From Polyodon spathula (taxonomy: Eukaryota > Chordata > Actinopteri > Acipenseriformes > Polyodontidae): a stretch of 64,000 bases of DNA. A program made the position numbers and the translations under genes. Location of the stretch: positions 66,164,645-66,228,644 of the forward strand of contig NC_054537.1 in the NCBI RefSeq assembly GCF_017654505.1, read 5' to 3'. The notes beneath the pieces are model-generated. The model saw only the letters and a program-made list of their open reading frames with translations. It was not told where the DNA came from and did no database searches. This document shows positions 37,441-48,772 of the stretch, piece after piece; position 1 is the first letter of the stretch; each line of letters starts with the position of its first letter.

Positions 37441-38470
37441 TTGCAACAGGTGTACCTCAAGGATCTGTCCTGGGACCCCTCCTCTTCTCACTCTAAACCT
37501 GCTCTCTAAGTACTCTCATCATCTCTTTTGGCTTCTCCTGCCACCTTTATACCGATGATGCTCAGATTTTCCTCTCCTTTTCCTGCTTTAACTAGTACAT
37601 CTCCTCCTGCATCTCAGAATACCTATCAGCTGTCTGAACCTGGATGCATTCTCACCACCTCAAGCTCAACCTCTCTAAATCTGACCTCCTCTGTTTTCCT
37701 TCTGCTTCCACTCCCTCCTCTGACCTCTCTATATACGTAGTCATTGACTCTATTTCTCTCTCTCCAGCTCCACCTGCTAAAAACCTAGGTGTTATTCTTG
37801 ACCACTCCCTCTCCGTCTTTCAACATATCTCTTTCCTGACACGTACTTGCCGCTTCTTTCTCAGCAGCATCTACTGAATCTGTCCTTTTCTCACTACTTA
37901 TTCCACCCAACTCCTGGTCCAGACTCTTGTACTCTCCAGATTGGGCTACTGCAAATCTCTCCTTGCTGGTCTTCAGCTCATTCACAATTCTTCTGCTTAT
38001 CTTGTATTTTCCCAACCTCACTACTCTTATCTTACCCCTCTGCTTCGCACCCTCCACTGGCTACCTATCTGTGCTTGCATTCAATTCAGGACCCTTGTTC
38101 TCGCCTAGCGCTCTCTTCACCAGACTGCCCCCTCCTACCTGCAATCCCTTGTGTCTCCCTACACCCTCTCTCGCCCTCTCCACTCCTCTACTGGCCAAAT
38201 GGTCATGTATTCACTCCAATCTTGATCCTCTCCTGCCCACTCCTTCTCTTCCTTAGACCCTCTGTGGTGGAACCAGCTACCGGAGACCTTCAGGAATGCT
38301 CTGTCTCATTGCCTTCTGCCTCCCTCTCAAGACCCACCTGTTAAGACTTTAGACCTTTTTGATCTATCCCTCCTACTATGCACTGGACTTCTCTGACCTA
38401 CTCACCACGTTACTGGATCATTAGCTAATGCACTATCCTTACACTATTGCACTAATATTAGGTCATTGTA
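37441..38470 (+). pseudogene. L2-like LINE reverse transcriptase, 3' half, broken
   Basis: Starting at 37449 the text gives GVPQGSVLGPLLF, then LYTDDAQIFLSFS (catalytic DD of the palm), HHLKLNLSKSDLLCFPSAS, KNLGVILDHSLS, LGYCKSLLAGL, LHWLPI and LVSPYTLSRPLHSS, followed by LWWNQLPETFRNA. This is the order of the RT thumb and C-terminal region of fish L2 elements. Frames switch several times and stops are present, so it is dead. Pyrimidine-rich composition is typical of fish L2. The 5' end is truncated inside the RT domain, and the 3' limit is approximate. Confidence 0.8.
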
Positions 38471-38579
38471 GGCATAACTTGCTGCAATTATAGAGTGGAA
38501 GTGGTAGTTGTATTTGGACTATTTTAATTTGTAATCATAGAATACCTTATTTGAATTTAAATCACGTAGGACCCACCAG

Positions 38580-39878
38580 TGTTGAAACAATTAGACTGGA
38601 CAAACCTACTAGTGAATATAAAGGAACGGTTTTATTAGAAATAAAACTAAATAAAGGAAAAATTAAAAGGTGCAACAACTAAACTAAAGTAATACAGAAA
38701 CAGAATTTAAACAACACCCCACTCCAGATAGTTGATTAGCGATCCAACACAATCTATGGGAGATTCCCTTAAAGTTTACACCCACACTCCTGACAGTTAC
38801 TTAAGACGAAGGTTAGTCTTAACAGGGATTTTATTAGTAACACAAATATTTACTTTCGTTAATATTTGATAACAAAGCACCATTAAATCAGTCTCTTATA
38901 TATAGTTTTGGTTCAAAAGGCAATTCTCAGTCTTGTGTGATAAAGATGCTCTTTGTGTCCTGACAACCTATCGAGAATTATCTATTATCAAGACAGCTAA
39001 ATTTGGATTCTAGCTTTATAAAACGCAGAATAATTGCCTTGTAAAACCCACATCGATTTGTATAAATCACATACAGCAAACAATTATTATTGTTTTCACC
39101 AACTCAAAGCATGAATTGAAAGCAATAATACTTTTCTTACATTATACCTAAAACAAAATGCAAATTTTACTTTAAGATTGTCTTATTCTCGAGCTCATAA
39201 GAGGATAAACACTACATACTGATACTTCACAGACTCCTTGCTGCCTCCTCCAGCTGATCTGTTTCTTCAACAAAACAGACACCCAAAGGTGCTCCTGTAG
39301 GCAAAGGAAAAATTCAGATTCCGGTTTCTGTTTTCCTCACGTTTCATCTCCACTTCAGGGTTCCAAAGAAATGTCTTTGCAAAGTATTTAGGTATTCCAC
39401 TGAAACAGCAATTCCTCCACCAACTCTTCATAAGGTTATGTTGGGATATTCTGCTGCAAACTCCTGCACTGCTAGCTAATACAAGACTGAATATATTTCA
39501 ATCTCTGTTGACTTCAAACATTCATCCAACTCTTTCTCCAGTGATCAATTGGGGCTAAGTTAGAGATTTGATTACAAACACTTTTAGGATTTTAGATGTC
39601 TTATGCAGCGGACTCCCACACCAAGGCAAACAATAGAGTAATTATTTGTATCAGATCTTCTGAAAAAGGTACCTCTGTTAAGCCAGTCTTTGAATGTCGC
39701 ACTCATCCTTTTCTACTCCTCTCTTCGCCCTTGTTCCGAGATGGCCCATTGTTCTCAATTGATCCACTGTTTTGACCCTGTCGGCTGGATTTATAAGGTG
39801 AACTGTTTTCTCTCCGAGGTATCAAAACATTCAAAACTGTCTGATTTGTACCCTTTTCAAGAGACTGCCGGTGCCACA
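38580..39878 (-). mobile_element. Possible long LTR (about 1.3 kb), minus strand
   Basis: On the minus strand the stretch starts TGTGGCACCGG and ends TTTCAACA. CTTATAAATCC near 39795 is a TATA candidate, and AATAAAACCGTTCC near 38630 a polyadenylation candidate. No second copy is in the window, no target duplication is visible and no coding capacity was found. This is a structural guess. Confidence 0.3.
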
Positions 39879-40233
39879 GGATTTATTCAGTGATGGTGAA
39901 GATAAACCACTTGTCTAGTATTTAGTTTAAGACTCTTTTTAAAAGCATTCTTTGTCATTGGGGGAGTTTGTGACAAGAAACCAAGCAGACACTGGCTTAG
40001 AACACCGCTCTGTATATTACAATTCTGTTAATTGTTTCTTTTTGACAACCTATATTCACTACATAGATATGCCTGCGTTGCTACTTTTTTCAAACCATCA
40101 ACATAGTTTCCTGCTTCTTTGCAACATAAAACGATTTTAGTTTTGGAGATAGTTGCACAACATACACTTCAGAGCTGACTTCACTGAGAAGGTGGCATCC
40201 AGTGCGTACAGACCGGGATGTTGACAGTCTGTT

Positions 40234-40282
<49 letters not shown>

Positions 40283-40289
40283 TCCATGT
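39879..40289. other. Non-coding stretch with poly(G)
   Basis: No gene seen. Contains the G46 run described separately. Confidence 0.6.
40236..40281 (+). repeat. Poly(G) tract, 46 G
   Basis: Uninterrupted G run. Such length is very unusual in vertebrate DNA. The proline-rich minus-strand frames across it are artefacts. Confidence 0.9.
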
Positions 40290-40299
40290 GCCAGGTTCG

Positions 40300-40690
40300 T
40301 TATAGCAAGGCTGTACTGTAATATAAAGCATCTCAACTCTCTCCAAACAAAGAACATTGTATTCATTATATAGATTTACCTTACAAAACTGTGGCTGACA
40401 GAGAGGTAAATTGGTAGGTTAGGTTGAGCGGGACTAAAACAGTGCCAAGAAAGCCAGATCAAGAATCCAGCAGACGCTTACTCACCAGTCACAAACTCGC
40501 AGTGCAAGTTTGTGAATTTAACAGTACGGTTTTATTTGGAAACCCGGAATTATTGGTCACGAGTTTCTGGCAATTCCCAGGTAGCTTACAATTACATGTC
40601 CTGGCATTTCGATGATTGCTATGATACCGCATGCAGTATATTCACTATTGACCACTGAGACACCAGGAACCAACAAAGTGCAAGAAGCTT
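40300..40690 (-). repeat. Unclassified dispersed repeat, copy 2
   Basis: Inverted relative to the copies at 27.1 and 48.3 kb. On the minus strand it reads GGTCAATAGTGAATATACTG, (insert of about 125 bases), GAGTTTGTGACTGG, TTTTAGTCCCGCTCAACC, CCTACCAATTTACCTCTCTG, GGTAAATCTATATAAT. It ends at TACAGTACAGCCTTGCTATAACG, where CCTTGCTATAAC is inverted compared with the other copies. Confidence 0.65.
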
Positions 40691-43004
40691 GATAACAAAC
40701 TCTAAAACTCAAGCTGGGCAGCAAAATTACTATATGTGTTCTATACGCATTAAATTTAAATATCATACTTAAATATATATTACAAAAGGATAAATATGTG
40801 CTAGCATACATATTTATATATAAAAAAACAGATAAGTAATTTTAGATATATTTTTTTAATTCATTTACCTGCTTTGCTTGTTTATTTCAAAAATCATTTC
40901 TCACAAATTACACCATGGTTTATCTGATGAGATCAAAGTCGATAGGACCAGGAAAAGGTATATTTATTTGTAAAATTAAACTGTCTAGATCTGTCTGCAG
41001 ATACAGTGTTTAAAAAAAATAATAAATACATTTCAATTCCATCTTTACTGATAAAGGGCTTACAAAAATCCCAGGGATCAAGACTCAGGGGATTGAGAAA
41101 CCAGTGGGGAAAAAAGAAAAAGAAAATCAAGTGTTCTAGTTTACTATACAGCACCAATACAAAGTCAAATGAACTAATTGTGCTAATAATGTCTTATTAG
41201 CACAAGGTATGAAGTAACAGAAATTATACTATGGCCTACCAAAAATTGAAAACACATTTCTGGTTTGTGACACTGCTCTGTGGTAGATTTGTAAATACAT
41301 TATGTGCTGTAGTACCACAAAATGTATCCATTTTCTAAGAATTACAAAAACCACTTAGGGTAGGGTATTTTTTCCCATTTAACCCCAATCAACCCACTGT
41401 TTCGCTGAATATTTTAGTATCCATGATAGAAAATTATCTCTTAAAGGAGGCAAAAGATTTCTAATAAGCAAGATGCTCCACAGGGTGGTACCTCAAATTA
41501 CCTCCCAAAGCAAGGTGTCTGGGTGGGATATTTGCATTTTTTTTTCCTTCAATAATGTAGTAGCTCTTAGCAGTGGGTTTGGGGTAATATTACAATTCTC
41601 AAGAACAATATTCATATTATAATATAATTCCATAATTGTGATTTTTGCTAGTATATGATAGTTATTCCTTTCTGTATGCTAAACATGCTTGGTAATAAGT
41701 ATTTAGAAAAAAAAGTTGTTTCAAATTGACACAAAACACATTTTTTCACATAATTTGTGCAAATGTTGTTGATTATTTACTTTAGATCATGGTTTTAAAA
41801 ACAAGAAAAGTCCAGTCTCAAAAACTGGTTTGAACGACCCGTGCTATCATAAACAGTTAATACAATTAACAATGTTCTTTAACTGGCAGTAAGATCATAC
41901 CGTTTACACCTTTTCAACAACCTTTTTTCTTTTTTTTTACTAAAGGGGAATGGCTATATTTTTTCTCTCTTACACACTTATGAAAATGTGCACAGTTATC
42001 AAACCTTTGGTATAAAGCTAACGTACAACATCCAAACTAGTAGAGAGTGATGTGAAATGTATGTTTTTGCATGCAAGCAGGTTTGCTTCAAAACACACCA
42101 TGGGAAGCGCGGCCTACCTCAAGTCTGGTACTTCCACTGCATTTACCATGAAGACTTTGAGTCATATTTTTTAACCAGCATGTTTAACTGTGTGAAAATG
42201 ATTTAGGGTTGTTACAAACATGGCAGTCACACCCATTTTTCACATTTCTCAATGTCTGCATCTTTCACATGATCAAGTGCTTCACAATCACAGAGCAACT
42301 ACTGACAGGTATCCAAGCATGGCTTGGAAAGTTGGCAGCACATTTCACATCTGAACGCATAATTATTCCCTTTATTATCCCGGATATTAGTGCAGACCAG
42401 GGTTATCACTCTTGCTGTTCTTCAAAAGTGCCACAAGATTTTTACTGCCCACAAGTAGAACAGATAGGACCATGGTTTTACCATTTTGTCTGATAGACAG
42501 ATTATTGTACAATTATAATAGTTGATAATGAATAATGATAAAGGGGGGCATCCAGGATGAATCCCAAGTACTTATTTTTTTAGAAAGGACAACACAGCAT
42601 TACAATTTAGTTCCCTTATTTTTTTTATCTTTTTATTTTATTTTAGTTTGTATACAAAATAGGGTTCATGTATGCAAAGATAAACCTGAAAGTGACACAA
42701 AAAAAAGAAAAAATATATACTTTAATTTAGCCTTGCCATAATAAAATGAAGAGGGTGTTTTAATTATTGGGACACACAGTGATTTATTGCTTTAATTATG
42801 TCACTGTGCATAGGCAAATGATATTACTTTGAAAATGAACTTAAAAAATAACTGAACATGTGTCAAACAATTAGAGAAGAAAAAGTAGTTGATAATGTGG
42901 ACATCTTTCTTATTCCAGTGTGGATTTTACTCTATTTAGCTGTTTAAAGTAAATATTGATAGGTATGAAAGTACACTTTTGCTGTGCTTGTCTTTGTTTG
43001 TGTG
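40691..43004. other. AT-rich non-coding stretch
   Basis: No gene or matched repeat seen. Confidence 0.6.
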
Positions 43005-43264
43005 TGTGAGCAGGATGGCTTTGCAGGGGTGACATCAGACCAGAAACACACTCCACAACAAGGACTGGCAGATGAAAACTGAGATGCTATGGCGGTCAGT
43101 ATTATTTATTAAATAATAATACAAACAACAAGAGTTAAACAAAACACACAACACTTGAAAATAAAGGGCGTGTTGGCCAAACAAACAGAGAGACAAAACA
43201 GGCGTGGACAAACAGAAAACAAGTACCGTGCTGGAGCTTCTAGCACAAAATAACAATCGCACAA

Positions 43265-43268
<4 letters not shown>
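43005..43268 (-). mobile_element. LTR fragment (R-U5), family B-like, minus strand
   Basis: TGTGAGCAGGATGGC opens the inverted end, with GGTGACATCAGACCAGAAAC as in the other family B copies. It shares GTTGGCCAAA(CA)AAACAGA with 36806-37320. It stops at a (TA)n tract where U3 should begin. Confidence 0.65.

Positions 43269-43269
<1 letters not shown>

Positions 43270-43327
<58 letters not shown>
43270..43327 (+). repeat. (TA)n microsatellite
   Basis: Twenty-nine uninterrupted AT units joining the LTR fragment to unique sequence. Confidence 0.97.
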
Positions 43328-43331
<4 letters not shown>

Positions 43332-43357
43332 TTTAAACTTGTAACATGACGTCCTTG

Positions 43358-43405
43358 AAGAGCACACGGAATTAGCCCGCTGCACTAATGCGCTACTGTG
43401 CTCTT
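43358..43405. repeat. Hairpin with perfect 9-bp stem
   Basis: AAGAGCACA at 43358-43366 and TGTGCTCTT at 43397-43405 enclose a 30-base GC-rich loop. Function unknown. Confidence 0.7.
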
Positions 43406-44333
43406 GTTGAAATGCATTCATTTTTTAAGCTTACATCCATGCCTGAACAGCTTTCTCCGAAAACCTGAAGGTTCTGCTCGATTCTAGGTATGCTTTATTT
43501 CCTGTTTGGTAGATAGCATAGAATGGAATTGTACACAGGAGTGGCATGTAGCTTGTATTGCCGATTGCAGATGAAAATGTACATTCAGAAAGGAATAACG
43601 TCTAACCGCGTTGCATCTTTAAAAGAAACTATAAAGTAATTTTACAAAAATGTGGAGATTTATACTTGGTTACGACCCTGACTAAAGATGTCATTAGCAA
43701 AGAGGGCCAGTTGTACTAACGAGGTGAAACAATAGGTCATGTTTTACTAAACATTTTAAAACTAATAAACAAACAATTACCATAATGAACACCATCATAG
43801 TATGTTGCTTAAAACATAGTAACAAAATATTCATGATAAAGTTGGGTTCTTATTTATAAACAGTAACATGTTTAAAGCTTGGGACTTGCTGTCTGTGACT
43901 TGGTGTTGTTTACATTAACATCAGCATATTATAAGTGATTGAAAGCCGAAATTACTTTTTTAAAAACACACTTTTCTTTATACCAATACAGTATTGGTGA
44001 GCGATAATCAGTTTGTTTGAAAACCAGCCTTTAATCACTGATAATAGGTGCACAGGCGGTGATTCCATGAGTGCTGCGGGGCTCAAGCACCAAATGGGGG
44101 AAAATAAGGTCCTGCACAGTGCGAATAAGTCACCTGTTCTGTCAAATTATAGTGTGGATGATTGGGACACACAGTTATACAGTGTCTCCCAGCTTTCTTG
44201 AAAATATCTGCGTTTCCCTTGTTTATCTTTTGTATTTGTTTTGCTCTCATTAGTATCTGTAGTAGATACAGCATTTGTTCACAACTATGATCACTTGGCA
44301 CCCACTGTATCTCTAACTACTGTCACTTCTTAG
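43406..44333. other. Non-coding or unrecognised stretch upstream of USP-like fragment
   Basis: A 62-codon plus-strand frame at 44013-44201 was not recognised. TCTAACTACTGTCACTTCTTAG at its end (44312-44333) looks like a branch point plus 3' splice acceptor just before the USP-like sequence. Confidence 0.4.
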
Positions 44334-44974
44334 GAGAACCCTTCAATAGAGGTGAGCAGCAAGATGTTGCAGAGTTTCTCACCAAATTGTCTGAAATTTG
44401 TCCTGAAGTATCTTGCATGGTTTCAGTCACAATAAGTCATGACATTCTATCTGGTAGATGTAACTACTGCCCATCAAACCGACAGGTGTTGCTTGTTTAC
44501 CCTCTACATGTACCTGCTGGTATAGATTCCATGTGTTTGGAAGAACTCATTTATAGAAATGACAAATGGGGAACGATGTTTGGTAGCAATGTGGGCAATG
44601 GAAATCTTCTCCAATCATGAAAGGTGAACTTATTCAGTCAGCAGGAAGAATGATTGCAGTCCAAACCTGACAGGACCATTACAAAACGACACAATGCCAA
44701 GTTTCCTGCAGTGCAGAAGAGCAAAATTACTGTGGAGAACAGGAATGAACAATTAGCTTCCATTATCATACACCATGGACAGGTTGTTACTTCAGGACAC
44801 TATGTGTCTCTTCTTGCTGTGGGTGCTACTGGAAAATGGGTGCATGCAAACAATGCACTCATTGAAGTCAGGTCATGGCCAAGAAATGCAAAGGACATGG
44901 ATATGACCTTTTATGAAGAGATCAAATGCTTTACAAATGCTTTACATTGGCCTAAGTTCATAACACCTCTATAA
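44334..44974 (+). pseudogene. USP-type deubiquitinase (peptidase C19)-like fragment, two stops
   Basis: One frame reads GEPFNRGEQQDVAEFLTKL, the QQDA-x-EFL box of ubiquitin-specific proteases. SGRCNYCPSN follows, like the first zinc-knuckle pair, then VLLVYPLHVPAGIDSM, like the L-x-L-P-I-P strand. After in-frame TGA codons at 44618-44620 and 44651-44653 it continues with the His box SIIIHHGQVVTSGHYVSLL and GKWVHANNALIEV, and stops at 44974. USPs remove ubiquitin from proteins using a Cys-His-Asp/Asn triad. Here the Cys box is absent, so the fragment is incomplete as well as interrupted. An intron-like acceptor precedes it. It may be a decayed host gene copy or cargo of a transposon, and it lies 240 bp from Harbinger sequence. 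Family call is fairly sure; origin is not. Confidence 0.65.
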
Positions 44975-45137
44975 CAAGGAGAATAGTGTTTTTTTCAGCA
45001 TTAAAATGTGTCAGTATTCATAACCATTCATAACATTGTAGTTTTGTACCTACGTAAATATCAATATATCAAGATCTACCAAAATAGACATATTGTTTTC
45101 ACCACTCATGGATGTACATTTGCTTCTAAAAGAATAC

Positions 45138-45215
45138 AATGTTTACACTTCCAATACTGTCCAAAAGCCCCTTCTTATGCTGGGACTTTTGGACAGTATT
45201 AAAAGTGAAAACATT
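45138..45215. repeat. 78-nt near-perfect hairpin
   Basis: The two arms pair over 34 positions with four mismatches around a loop of about 10 bases. AATACTGTCCAAAAG on the left faces CTTTTGGACAGTATT on the right. It could be a very small palindromic MITE or a microRNA-precursor-like fold. It lies directly before the Harbinger-like frame, and no target duplication could be assigned. Confidence 0.8.
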
Positions 45216-45635
45216 ATGCTGCAATAAACGTTCAAGATATGTAAATGTTTATCTTGGATTCATAACAGACATAGTGGCAAAATGGCCAAGGGGGATCCAC
45301 AATGCTTTTATGTGGACAAACTCCTCATTATGCCAAACCAGAAAATGGGAGAGGTACAAACTCATATCAATGAAGTAGAAGTTAAATTGATTGTACCATC
45401 GGTGTATGGAAAATGTGGTTTTATTACATACACAAATCTAGTTGAGAACGACACTTTACACAACAAAGTGCTGTGCTGTGCTGTGATTGTTGCAATGGCG
45501 ATACATCACAATATTGCAATGAATGCCAAAGCAGCTTTGTCTGAACAGGATGTAACAGAGGAGCCTGAAGAACATATAGCAGATTTTGATGTTGATAACA
45601 GAAGAGATTTCAGTGTGTGGAGAGCTGTGTTCTAG
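45216..45635 (+). pseudogene. Harbinger (HARBI1-like) transposase, C-terminal half
   Basis: From 45216 the frame gives CNKRSRYVNVYLGFITDIVA then KWPRGIHNAFMWTNSSL, matching the DxVAKWPGSTHDAFIWxNSSL core of PIF/Harbinger transposases. Here the GS-T-H-D part has become RG-I-H-N, so a catalytic aspartate appears lost. After a frame change the other frame continues through EVQTHINEVEVKL and AVIVAMAIHHNIAMNAKAAL (the IVACAVLHNIA helix) to EEPEEHIADFD and a TAG stop at 45633-45635. The N-terminal half and the Myb-like partner gene are missing. No TIRs were recognised. Dead copy. Confidence 0.7.
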
Positions 45636-48189
45636 ATTATTCACAATCTGTTTGATAGTTAATGTAATGGTGAACATTGAAGATAACAGTAAAAGCTGGG
45701 TAAAGTAAATGAAAAAAAGAAATGTAAAGAGTACATTTAAATGTATAGCATAGTGCTTCATTCATTGTAGGTCAAACTGTGCAATCAACGTGCATTTAAA
45801 TAGAATAAATGAAAATGTATTGATTCTATTATATATTATTGATTATAACAAAATACAGTAGCCCCCTGCTACACCTCAGAAAGCAAGCAATGTGTTCTTA
45901 TAGCCAAAGTGTTCTCTAAGACGGAGTTAAGCACCAGACACAATATGAATCAATAAATAAATAAGTAAATGCATACATATACTTGTCATGACGCACATTC
46001 ATCAACATATGAAATGAACTGAATAAGTATGAGAAAGGCAATAGGCAAGTGTATGTTAAGAAACTATAATAATTACTAATAAGTACTTAAGATTTAGTTA
46101 AAGTGATATTATTTTTTTAAACTATAAACTAGCAGTTGCAAGAAACAAAGATCTTACTGTTAAACAAGTCCTGAAGCTACAGAAATGTAAAGTTTGCATT
46201 TAAAGTCTTTCACTTAATATAAAACTTTAAATTTGACTGGTCTCCTATTAGGCATGGTTTGCCAAGAAGAAATATACTCCACAAGCGAGTGAGACTAAAA
46301 CACTACAGTATATGAAGAGTTGTTTTTCCCCTCTAAATTTAGCTTTAGGATGATAAAATCATAATATTTTGCAGTTGTTGAAGGAATCCACTAGTAAAAT
46401 CATACAAATATTGCTTCAATTATGAACATATGTTTTAAATAATTATCCTATCTGTATCTGTCATACGATGCTACAAACACTGTGCAGCTGGCGTTCTGAT
46501 TGAAATGAATTGTTTGTGGTAACAGATGTGGAACATTGCTGCAGAAGGGAGACTGATCTGGATACACTATGATGCTCATAAGAGAAATTCCTTCGTCCTG
46601 TGAAACACTTCCACTTCAATGTATTTCCTGTTGAAATGTATTTCCTGTTGATTTATAACCCAAGATGTGTTCATAAATATATCAAAAGAATTGGGATTAT
46701 GTTGAAAAAGATATTGCTGTGGAACAGACAACATGGGATACAGCAATGGTAAAACAACGTGCTTCTTGTAAACACTGCAGTGTTAAATGTTTAGAAAAAC
46801 ACATGCAAAGAATTTCATTCCCACCATGCTGTTTACTTTTTTCTGCGAGGATGTAACTTACTGGGATACTTGACATGAAAGGCGTTGTATACTGTATCAT
46901 CCTTAAGTATTCAACACTCAATAGTGGTGCATTTTGAAGACATTGAAAAAGGTTTCCAGTCGAAACATTTGTCATTGAATTTACTATAATCTAGATGTTT
47001 CCTATATTGTATTGCATGCCCACTTTTAATGATTTAGCAAACCAATCAGAATGAAAGAACCCTTTCTAAAGGCTCATTGTTCGGACTCAACCCTTTTCGG
47101 TTTTGGGTGCTTCTAAAATGCAGAGAATAATTCGAGTAATCCTCTCAGCATGATACCTATTCTGTATCAAAAAATTAGGATTTCCACAATGTTTTGAAGT
47201 AGCTACTTTATTCTTTAAGTGTTTTTGTACAGCAAGACCTTCGGTAAGTTTTCAGTTTTTTTTAGACTGCTTTTCATCCTTCACTTGTTCTCACCATACA
47301 TTCTGAATAAATGCACTGTAAATATTGCTTTGTACATTAATCTGGGAAAGAGCTTGAATGCATCACTTTGCTAAAATGGAGCTTTGCTGTGAGTATATTG
47401 ATTTAGGCTGCTACTCACTAAGCCCTAGGGAAACAGGATCAATGTGGATTTCATGTCAGCAGCACAAAATCAATTGGATCATCATACGTAATTCAAATAT
47501 TTTTTTGAATGTACAGTAAGAGGACAATGCTGTGTAAGATGGATAAAACTAAAAGAGAAGTCACAGGGCCCAATTTTGAGGAAACATGGTACAACACAAA
47601 CTTAAGGGCAGAGGGCTTTACATTTGCGTTGGATTGCACTGCCCCCTTCATATGTTGTGAATTTGAAAGGAGTTTGCGCTGGTCGCTGGCGTAATTCTGT
47701 TAGCGCTGACCAGTGAAGAAAGTGGGAATCAGAAGCTGCTAGGAAATCAGGAGCAACTGACACCGAATTTTAAGAAAACGATAGCTGTGCGCTTGCCCTT
47801 GCTCTTACTGCCATAGCACCATTTGTTAATGCAGTATTTAGAAATATTTACATTCATTGAAAATGTTTGGCATATGTGACTGCAGTGTTTCATTATTTTT
47901 GTAAACATAAATAATTGTTAATACTTTCAGCCTATTGCAATATGCTTATTTAAGATGTATATGGAAACTGTGATTTGAATCATGGTTTAATAAACTCCAG
48001 TGATGCTGTGAAAAATAAAAATACACATGCTGTGTATGAAACAAAAAAAAAACCCAATAAAAACCATAAAACCTACTCAGTGCTCCAGATAAGCTGCATA
48101 TTGCGTGTTTTACGCATTGAAAAAAATGTGACTTATGCATGATATTTAAATGTAATACTTAAAGAATACGCATAGCAATATTGCTGCAT
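45636..48189. other. AT-rich non-coding stretch
   Basis: No gene seen. TACAGTAGCCCCCTGCTA at about 45855 faintly recalls a pogo-type end but has no partner. Confidence 0.5.
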
Positions 48190-48470
48190 GGTATCAGGCT
48201 GCTTGTACTTCATTGGATCCCGGCATCTGCTTGGTCAACTGTGAATGTACTGCTTGCGGTAGCATGCAACGCGTGTTTGTGACTGTTGAATAAGTGATTG
48301 TATTCTTTATTGGCTCTGTCTTAGTCCCCCTCAACCTAACCTACCAATTTACCTGTCTGTCTTTTTTGGAAGGTAAATCTGTAAAATAAATACAATATTC
48401 CTGTTTGGAGAGTCAAAGTTCTTTATATTGATATAGCAAGGCAATCAATCAGGAATAAAATATTATATTT
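48190..48470 (+). repeat. Unclassified dispersed repeat, copy 3
   Basis: Contains GGTCAACTGTGAATGTACTG, GTGTTTGTGACTGTTGA, TTAGTCCCCCTCAACCTAAC, GGAAGGTAAATCTG and TATAGCAAGGCAATC in the order seen, partly or fully, in the 40-kb and 27-kb copies. No coding frame. Confidence 0.7.
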
Positions 48471-48772
48471 TCTTTATTTGCATTCGACTTAGAAAGAAGG
48501 AGCATAAGATTTACAGAAAACAATCATACAAACTGTAACAGCCTGGTAGTTAAATGCAAATAATTGTTACGTAAATGCTGTATGTACATTGCAGATAATT
48601 TGCCATATTTGTTCTCCAAACTGTATTCACTCATTGCCTCAGTTTTTCAGTTTCCGTTTTTGAAACAATTTTTGTGCAGGAATGTACTGAAAGCGCTTAC
48701 GTTCCTGACACCAAGCCTGAGCTCGTTTTCGTCAGTTCAGAATGCACATGCGCAGTTAACTGTATATCACCG

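Noticed and set aside
40090..40366. Proline-rich minus-strand frames
   Set aside because: Produced by the poly(G) run read as CCC codons.
42209..42493. 94-codon plus-strand frame
   Set aside because: No domain or motif and no neighbouring exon signals that hold up.
44013..44201. 62-codon frame upstream of the USP-like fragment
   Set aside because: Contains no Cys box or other USP feature; could not be linked to it.
47560..47740. GGCCCAATTTTGAGGAAAC as a possible transposon end with GCTGGTC/GACCAG inside
   Set aside because: No inverted partner or target duplication found.
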